The translations under genes were made by a program, and so were the position numbers. This document shows, one piece after another, positions 58,910 to 64,000 of a stretch of DNA of 64,000 nt. This DNA comes from Hymenobacter sp. APR13 (lineage in GTDB: Bacteria; Bacteroidota; Bacteroidia; Cytophagales; Hymenobacteraceae): positions 2,847,001 through 2,911,000 of the forward strand of contig NZ_CP006587.1 of the NCBI RefSeq assembly GCF_000737515.1, written 5' to 3'. The stretch's first letter is position 1. Each line of letters opens with the position of its first letter. Under the pieces are notes generated by a model. That model was not told where the DNA came from and did not search any database. It saw only the letters and a list, made by a program, of their open reading frames with translations.

Positions 58910-59977
58910 TCACGTCAGCGCCAGCTCATACAGCGCGTAACGGGCGGTTTCGGCGGGCAGGCCGTCGGTGAAGTGCAGGGAGAAATTGTCGGAGCGCATC
59001 AGGCAGAAGATGGCCTCGTCGTACAGCTCGCGGAAGGCCAGCATACCGTAGGCGCCCAGGTAGCTCATCAGCTGCTGGTTGCGAAAATCAGGGTGCACGC
59101 CGATGGTTTTGGCCAGTAGGGTTTTGCGCGGCAGGCGCGGGTAGTCGCGCTGGAAGCTGGGCGGCGCGGAACCCAGCTGCAAAGGCGCGTAGTTTGGGTG
59201 GCAGAGGCTGAGCGCCACCAGGCGGCCGTGCGCTTTTTCGCGCAGCAGCACCGAGGTGTGCGGGCAGAGCCGGGCGGCATACTGGGTGTTGTAGAGCTGC
59301 CGGAACTGGCTTTCCGGAATGGGCTGGTAGGCCGGGTTGGCGCTGAATACCTGGTGTACCAGCTCAAACAGCGCGGCCTCATGCTCCGGCCAGGTTTCCG
59401 GCGTGAGCGGCAGAAACTCGTAGGGCAGGCTCCGGACGGCAGCCAGCAGCGCCGCTTTGTCGTGGTACACGGCCGGCACCGTGGCGGGCGCAATCAGGCG
59501 GCTCTCGAAGGTGAGTACGGGCGCGAAGCCCAGCTGCTCCAGCAGTCCGGGGTAGTAGGTGGGGTTGACCGGCTCCCGGTCGAACTGCTGCCAGGAAGGC
59601 GCGCTGCCCAGGCGTAGGCGGTAGGAGTGGTAGGTGCTGAAGTTGAGCGGGCCCTGCAGGTGGGTGTAGCCGCGCTGCCGCGCCGCCTGCTGCAGCTGCG
59701 CAAAGGCCGCCGCGTTCAGGGCCACGTCGTCCACGGTTTCCCAGAACCCGAAGTAGGCAGTACGGCCGTTCTTGGGGAAGATACCTGCCAGCCGCAGCTG
59801 CGCGTGGTCGGTAAACAGCACGATGTCGTTGCGCTCCAGTTCCTGCCGAAACAGCTGCCGCACGGCCGCCGCGTCTTCCTGCGGCTGGTAGGGCAGCGCC
59901 GCGTACAGCGGGCCGGGAATCTGAAAGAACGAATCCGGCAAAGTGCCCTCAAAAAGCAGCTGGTGAATGGGGCTCAT
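58910..59977 (-). CDS. GNAT-family-like acyltransferase of unknown substrate
   Basis: The 355-residue protein (ATG at 59977, MSPIHQLLFEGTL) has a GNAT fold in its C-terminal half, with an acetyl-CoA-binding strand-helix (KTIGVHPDFRNQQLMSYLG) and EAIFCLMRSDNFSLHF near the end. The N-terminal half (GYTHLQGPLNFSTYHSYRLR) is typical of two-GNAT-domain proteins. The length suggests an acyl-ACP or acyl-CoA N-acyltransferase rather than a small acetyltransferase. The substrate is unknown. It may share a transcript with the dikinase and MMPL genes. Confidence 0.82.
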   Translation of the reverse strand: MSPIHQLLFEGTLPDSFFQIPGPLYAALPYQPQEDAAAVRQLFRQELERNDIVLFTDHAQLRLAGIFPKNGRTAYFGFWETVDDVALNAAAFAQLQQAARQRGYTHLQGPLNFSTYHSYRLRLGSAPSWQQFDREPVNPTYYPGLLEQLGFAPVLTFESRLIAPATVPAVYHDKAALLAAVRSLPYEFLPLTPETWPEHEAALFELVHQVFSANPAYQPIPESQFRQLYNTQYAARLCPHTSVLLREKAHGRLVALSLCHPNYAPLQLGSAPPSFQRDYPRLPRKTLLAKTIGVHPDFRNQQLMSYLGAYGMLAFRELYDEAIFCLMRSDNFSLHFTDGLPAETARYALYELALT

Positions 59978-60062
59978 AGGAGGAGTGTGGCTGATGCCTG
60001 CCGGTCCGGCGGCTGTTGAAGCCGTCAGGCCGGTCGTCGTAAGCTGATGTTGTTTATTATGA

Positions 60063-60155
60063 GTGTAGAGACGCGACACTTCGCGTCTCATCGTTGGTCA
60101 TCGGGCGCAGTTTTGGTCGTTCAAATAGCAGACGCGAAGTGTCGCGTCTCTACAC
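60063..60155. repeat. Intergenic palindromic repeat, perfect 26-base arms (family C)
   Basis: GTGTAGAGACGCGACACTTC-type arms at 60063-60088 and 60130-60155 are perfect complements. Related shorter copies occur at 62934-62957 and 63935-63980. It lies between the GNAT-like gene and the dikinase. Confidence 0.88.
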
Positions 60156-60211
60156 TGTTCTGGTAGCGGCTATGCCGTCCGGACAGCTACCGTACCGGAT
60201 CCGTTCGAGCG

Positions 60212-62755
60212 TCACTCCACCACCTCAATCCGGCCGGATTCGCCGTTCAAGCGCACTTGCTGGCCGGTGCGCAGGCGCTGCGTAACGTGCGGCACGTTGA
60301 TGATAGTGGGAATGCCCAGCTCGCGCAGCAGAATCACGGAGTGCGACAACGACGAGCCTTTCTCGATGATGACGCCGCGGCACATCGGGAACAGGGCCGC
60401 CCAGCCGGGGTCGGTGCGCAGGGCACACACGATTTTACCGCTCACGTTCAGGTCGCCGCCTGGGTCGGTGATGACGATTACCTCGCCCTCGGCCACGCCG
60501 GGGTAGCAGCCGGTGCCGGCTAGAGCGCCTGCAGGCAGGGGCGGGGCGGCAGCGGGGCGGGCGGGCAACGTCACGCGGGCCGGTACGTCTTCCCGGGTGT
60601 ACTGCCGGAACTCTTGGCGACGCTCGGCTACCAGCGGCAGCAGGGGAGTGGCGCCGTCGGCCAGGGCGGCCAGCAGCTCCGGCTCCGTCAGCCAGAATAC
60701 GTCTTCGGGAGCTGCCAGCTGGCCGCGCTCCGTGAGCTGGGCGCCCATGGCCCGGTAGAGCGCCCGGTACATGCCAAACAGCCGGGTGCGCTCCAGCCGC
60801 AGCGCCTCACGGTACCGGATGGCCTGCTGCAGCTGTCGGAGGCTGCGCTCCAGCCGCCACTTAAACCAGCGGCTGCGGCCGGCCAGCTTATCGGCCAGCT
60901 CCTGCCGGGCCTGCTGTTGCAGAGGGCTGCCAGCCTCAGTTTCCGGGGCGGGAGGCGCCAGCAGGAAGTTGCGCAGGTACTGGTAGAACACGGCGGGCTC
61001 CACGCGCATAGTGGCCGTTTCCAGCTTCAGCTCGCCCACCGTCCGGTCGCCGTACTGCCCGATAAACTCTTCTACGGCCCGGTGAAAATCCGGCGCCAGT
61101 TGGGCCACCTGGGCGTGCAGATCGGGCGGGGCGGCCAGCACCAGCTCGCGCAGGGCGGCCTGGGGCCACGCGGCGCGGGCCAGGGCCTGCAGCTGGCGCG
61201 TGGGCTGGGTGCTGGCCACCTGCTGGTCGCCGGACAAATACCGGCTCAGGAACTCGTCGGGCTGCGCAATACCGGCCCGCTGCAAACCCCGGTTCACGCG
61301 GCCGTTGGTGGTCATCACGAAGAAGTCGTTGATGATGGGCGTGGTCCATTTTTGCAGCAGCTGCGCATCCAGCAGGTCCTTTTGCTGCCGCAGCTCCGCG
61401 CCGCTGAGCGTGGCCAGCGGCAGGGAATAGAACCGCTGGTAGTGCGCCCGAAAGTGGGCGTGAAAGGCCGGCACGCGTTTCTTCAGCTGCCCGAAGGCCC
61501 GCAGCAGCCGCAGCAGATTCAAACCCAGGCCAGGCAGCAGCCGGAGCGTGGCGCCCAGCGTTTTGCGCTGGCTCACCACGAAATCCACGGGCTCTTCCAG
61601 GCCCATCATGCGCTCCATGTCGGCCTTGTTTTGGCGAAAGGAGGGCAGCAGCTGCAGGCCGCGGTACCAGTTGTTGATGTTGTAGTAGATGCGCCCCTTC
61701 ACCAGCCCCAGCAGCTGCGTGACGGTGCTTTCGTGGGCCTGAATGCGGGCCGGCGGCAGCCCCAGCACGTGCATGGTCTGGCGGTACACGGTGGCGTAGG
61801 CACGCTGCGCGAAGCTGAACGTGAGCGGCGTGGTGACCCCGCAGTAGCTTTCCTGAATGTTGGAGTTGTCGTAGACCACGACCTCCGGAATGGGCTGGGT
61901 GATAGGCCGGGCCTGCACCAGCCACGGCTGGCCGGCTTCCACCACAAACTCCAGGTCTTGGGGATGCCCGAACTGCTGCTCCAGCTGCGTGGCCGCCGCG
62001 AACAGCGTGGCCAGCTGGGCATCGGTGAGGCAGGCGGCGTGCTGCTGGCCGGCCGGCACGGCGGTTTGCCGGAGCCCATCGGCGCCGGCAGCGGGCTGAA
62101 ACTGGGTTTCCTTGGCGGCCAGCTGGGTGTGGCGGAGCGCGCCGGTAAGCTTGTTGAGGTAAAACTCGTCGGGCTGTAGCTGCCCGCCTACCAGACCCTC
62201 GCCGAAGCCCCAAACGGCGTGCACGGCCATTTCCTGCGGATACTCCGGAAACGTGGAAAACACTACGCCGCTGGTTTCGGCGGCCAGCTGCCGCTGAATG
62301 ATGACGGCCGGCCGCGCCGCCAGCGGCAGCTGTTTCTGGCGGCGGTAAGCCAGGGCCCGCTCGGAATAGGCGCTGGCCGCGCACTGGCCCACCGCCGCCC
62401 ACACCGCCGCCTCCGACGTCAGGTTCAGAAACGAATCCATAAGCCCCGCAAACGAGGCGCCTGCGCCGTCCTCATCAGCCACCGATGAGCGCACCACCAC
62501 CGGTTGCGCCGGAAACCCCCAGCCGGCCAGCACCTGCCGGATGGCCTGCTGGTCGGCGGCGGGCAGCTGGAACGCCTGCAGCAACTGCCGCTGCTGCGCC
62601 GCATTCGGTGCGGCCAGCAGCAGCGCATCGAAGGTTTCGGCGGGCAGCACCAGAAAATCCGGCACGCGCATGCCCGCTGCCTGTAGCCGGAACAGCCCGA
62701 GCGCCTTGTGGCCGATGGTGTACTGAGCAGACGGCGTGGAACCGTGAAGTATCAT
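60212..62755 (-). CDS. PEP-synthase-like dikinase (rifampin-phosphotransferase architecture)
   Basis: The 847-residue protein starts at the ATG at 62755 (MILHGSTPSAQYTIGHKAL). The N-terminus is a PEP-synthase/PPDK ATP-grasp domain (about 10-330, with RSSVADEDGAGASFAGLMDS and VVEAGQPWLVQARPI). The middle (about 340-730) lacks the PEP-binding TIM barrel and is an unassigned helical domain. The C-terminus is the swivelling His domain, with the phospho-His site SSLSHSVILLRE (His-805). The order ATP-grasp, substrate domain, His domain without the barrel matches rifampin phosphotransferase, which phosphorylates its substrate with ATP, releasing AMP and phosphate. The substrate is unknown, and PEP synthesis is unlikely because the barrel is absent. 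Confidence 0.88.
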   Translation of the reverse strand: MILHGSTPSAQYTIGHKALGLFRLQAAGMRVPDFLVLPAETFDALLLAAPNAAQQRQLLQAFQLPAADQQAIRQVLAGWGFPAQPVVVRSSVADEDGAGASFAGLMDSFLNLTSEAAVWAAVGQCAASAYSERALAYRRQKQLPLAARPAVIIQRQLAAETSGVVFSTFPEYPQEMAVHAVWGFGEGLVGGQLQPDEFYLNKLTGALRHTQLAAKETQFQPAAGADGLRQTAVPAGQQHAACLTDAQLATLFAAATQLEQQFGHPQDLEFVVEAGQPWLVQARPITQPIPEVVVYDNSNIQESYCGVTTPLTFSFAQRAYATVYRQTMHVLGLPPARIQAHESTVTQLLGLVKGRIYYNINNWYRGLQLLPSFRQNKADMERMMGLEEPVDFVVSQRKTLGATLRLLPGLGLNLLRLLRAFGQLKKRVPAFHAHFRAHYQRFYSLPLATLSGAELRQQKDLLDAQLLQKWTTPIINDFFVMTTNGRVNRGLQRAGIAQPDEFLSRYLSGDQQVASTQPTRQLQALARAAWPQAALRELVLAAPPDLHAQVAQLAPDFHRAVEEFIGQYGDRTVGELKLETATMRVEPAVFYQYLRNFLLAPPAPETEAGSPLQQQARQELADKLAGRSRWFKWRLERSLRQLQQAIRYREALRLERTRLFGMYRALYRAMGAQLTERGQLAAPEDVFWLTEPELLAALADGATPLLPLVAERRQEFRQYTREDVPARVTLPARPAAAPPLPAGALAGTGCYPGVAEGEVIVITDPGGDLNVSGKIVCALRTDPGWAALFPMCRGVIIEKGSSLSHSVILLRELGIPTIINVPHVTQRLRTGQQVRLNGESGRIEVVE

Positions 62756-62802
62756 GTGGGTAGTGAAATGGAACTGTGCTTTGGTACTCGTGCTGCCGGG
62801 CG

Positions 62803-62838
62803 CCTCACCCCCCGGCCCTCTCCAAAGAGAGGGGAGCC
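62803..62838. repeat. Short hairpin repeat (CCCTCTCC type)
   Basis: CCTCACCCCCCGGCCCTC precedes CCCTCTCCAAAGAGAGGG (62815-62832), a small hairpin. This resembles a short Bacteroidota intergenic repeat. It lies upstream of the dikinase start. Confidence 0.5.
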
Positions 62839-62933
62839 GAACGATTGTTGAGCAAGCCATGGTCATCAATCGGACTCTGTTGGAATCCTGCAACGGCTAA
62901 AAGATTCTGGTTTTGGCAGGCGGCGCGGACGAC

Positions 62934-62957
62934 GAGACGCGAATACGCGTCTCTACA
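62934..62957. repeat. Short copy of repeat family C
   Basis: GAGACGCGAATACGCGTCTC is a small palindrome related to the family C arm, followed by TACAG. It lies at the 3' end of the UbiA gene (stop at 62953) and overlaps it by a few bases, so it might serve as its transcript end. Confidence 0.7.
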
Positions 62958-63855
62958 GCAGAATAAGGCCGATGAGGGCCAGGTAGCTGGTCAGCATGAA
63001 CACCGATACCAGCAACTCGGCGGTGCGCAGCAGCTTTTCCTGGGGCTTGGCCGCCGCCCGGCCGTACACCAGCAGCGCCAGCCCAAACAGCCCCACCAGC
63101 AGCCCAAACGCCCACGCGCCGGCCTGCAGCTGCCGCAGCAGCACACCCTGCACCGCCATGCCGCCCAGCAGCACCAGCAGCACCGCCACAATGGCCCCGC
63201 GGTAGCTCAGCGTGCGGGAGTAGGAGTCGATGCCGGGGCGCTCGGCGGCGGGGGCGTGGGTTTTGCGGGCCAGCTCGAACGCAAAGCCGCCCAGCAAGCT
63301 CAGGGCCGCCAGCAGCCAGAACCGCGGCGGCATGGCGCCATCGGGCTGAAACAGCTGGTACGCCTGCCACAGCCAATACACGACGAGCGGCATAATCAGC
63401 ATGTGGCTGAAGGCGTACAGCACCAGCCGGCGCTTCAGAAACGCACTCACGCCGAACTCGTAGCGCATCAGCACACTGTAGCCCAGCGCCAGCACCCAGC
63501 CGCCCAGCGCCGCCCGCCCCATCTGCGCCGACCACGCCAGCTCGCCCGCCGCGCCCAGCCACGCCAGTTGCTGCAGCTGCGGCAGCGTCACGAGGCCGCG
63601 CTGCAGCACGCGGTGGGGGTGGTTGATGGCGTCGGCGGCGTAGTCCTTTAGCTCATCGAACACCCGCAGGCGAAAGAAGAAAGAGATGGTAGCCAGCCCG
63701 CCGCCCACCTCCAGCCACCGGAACCGGCCCGGTCCCTGGCCTCCCGCATCCAGCGTCGCCACGGCCCATACCGTCAGGAACAGAATGGCGAACAGGCCCA
63801 TGTTGACGGGTGGAAACCGCTGATTTAGGTACGCGGTCAGGTGGCGAATATTCAT
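62953..63855 (-). CDS. UbiA-family prenyltransferase
   Basis: The 300-residue protein starts at the ATG at 63855 (MNIRHLTAYLNQRFPP). It has about eight membrane helices. The first Asp-rich motif is FDELKDYAAD (Asp-67, Asp-71, Asp-75), which holds Mg2+ and prenyl diphosphate. The second motif is degraded: GIDSYSRTLSYRG has only one Asp of the usual pair. UbiA enzymes join prenyl chains to aromatic or sugar-phosphate acceptors. The acceptor cannot be assigned. It is upstream of the dikinase on the same strand, with a repeat between them. Confidence 0.85.
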   Translation of the reverse strand: MNIRHLTAYLNQRFPPVNMGLFAILFLTVWAVATLDAGGQGPGRFRWLEVGGGLATISFFFRLRVFDELKDYAADAINHPHRVLQRGLVTLPQLQQLAWLGAAGELAWSAQMGRAALGGWVLALGYSVLMRYEFGVSAFLKRRLVLYAFSHMLIMPLVVYWLWQAYQLFQPDGAMPPRFWLLAALSLLGGFAFELARKTHAPAAERPGIDSYSRTLSYRGAIVAVLLVLLGGMAVQGVLLRQLQAGAWAFGLLVGLFGLALLVYGRAAAKPQEKLLRTAELLVSVFMLTSYLALIGLILL

Positions 63856-63934
63856 CGGGAGAGTTGAGCGGCAGGAAGGAGTGGGCGGCTGTTTTTGCGG
63901 CACCTGTTAAGCTATTTGAGTTATCATCGAACGC

Positions 63935-63980
63935 TGTAGAGACGCAATATTTTGCGTCTCGTCGTTGGGCGACCGGAACC
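63935..63980. repeat. Copy of repeat family C at the right edge
   Basis: CTGTAGAGACGCAATATTTT and GCGTCTCGTCGTTGG match the family C arm and its flank at 60063-60112. The matching arm may lie beyond the window. It is upstream of the UbiA gene. Confidence 0.7.
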
Positions 63981-64000
63981 GTGCTGCCCAAACAACATCA

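Noticed and set aside
60614..62179. 521-codon frame opposite the dikinase
   Set aside because: Antisense of a conserved protein; no domain and biased shadow composition.

Overview
This window reads as a chromosomal segment of a GC-rich member of the Bacteroidota, most likely a Hymenobacter-type bacterium (Cytophagales). The reasons are the gliding lipoprotein GldH next to a PSP1 protein, type IX secretion (T9SS) sorting domains, a GWxTD protein, a DUF2723 protein, a RecQ with an HTH tail, a LUD protein with LpxH, many TPR and outer-membrane proteins, and promoter boxes of the Bacteroidota type TAnnTTTG rather than E. coli -10 boxes. The genus is an inference. I see no rRNA, prophage, insertion sequence, CRISPR array or recognisable defence island; one tRNA gene (Arg, ACG anticodon) is present.

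Layout. 1-3.9 kb: the start of a TPR/PD40 envelope protein, a nine-TPR protein, a small conserved protein, a bacilliredoxin and a membrane protein. 4-8.6 kb: recQ, divergent from kpsF (KDO precursor) and a GDP-mannose pyrophosphorylase, which together point to LPS and glycan precursor supply. 8.7-14.9 kb, minus strand: an RlmB-type rRNA methylase, a GWxTD protein whose frame is split by one extra base, a large DUF2723 glycosyltransferase-like protein and a secreted cupredoxin with a T9SS tail. 15.2-22.9 kb: birA, rsfS, ftsH, a TPR protein, a LUD protein overlapping lpxH, and a propeller-like secreted protein. 23-28.3 kb: a zinc alcohol dehydrogenase, a T9SS-exported subtilase with an unusual catalytic site, and an M57 metallopeptidase lipoprotein. 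28.6-36.3 kb: PSP1-gldH, a cold-shock protein beside a hydrophilin-like protein, a propeller lipoprotein, a helix-hairpin-helix protein, a secreted unknown and a DinB protein. 36.4-44.7 kb: an outer-membrane barrel, a 2098-residue alpha-2-macroglobulin and small envelope proteins. 44.8-53.3 kb: a ferredoxin plus ferredoxin-NADP reductase pair, small unknowns, tRNA-Arg, a TVP38 protein, a DUF2167 protein, a cystathionine synthase/lyase and an SGNH esterase. 53.7-63.9 kb: a TonB-dependent receptor, then a minus-strand run of an MMPL/RND exporter, a GNAT-like protein, a rifampin-phosphotransferase-like dikinase and a UbiA prenyltransferase.

Most genes are housekeeping or envelope functions. Two things stand out. 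First, several families of roughly 30-110 bp palindromic or tandem repeats fill the intergenic gaps, and one copy appears to have been absorbed in frame into the alpha-2-macroglobulin gene. Second, the minus-strand run at the right edge (exporter, GNAT, ATP-dependent dikinase, UbiA) has the parts expected of an uncharacterised lipid or prenyl metabolite pathway. It continues past the window, and that reading is a hypothesis.

Start codons were chosen by protein family fit, promoter position and overlap with neighbours. Several starts are non-ATG (kpsF, PSP1, DUF2167 protein, probably birA and one TPR protein). Convergent genes are usually separated by strong bidirectional hairpin terminators, two of which overlap stop codons.
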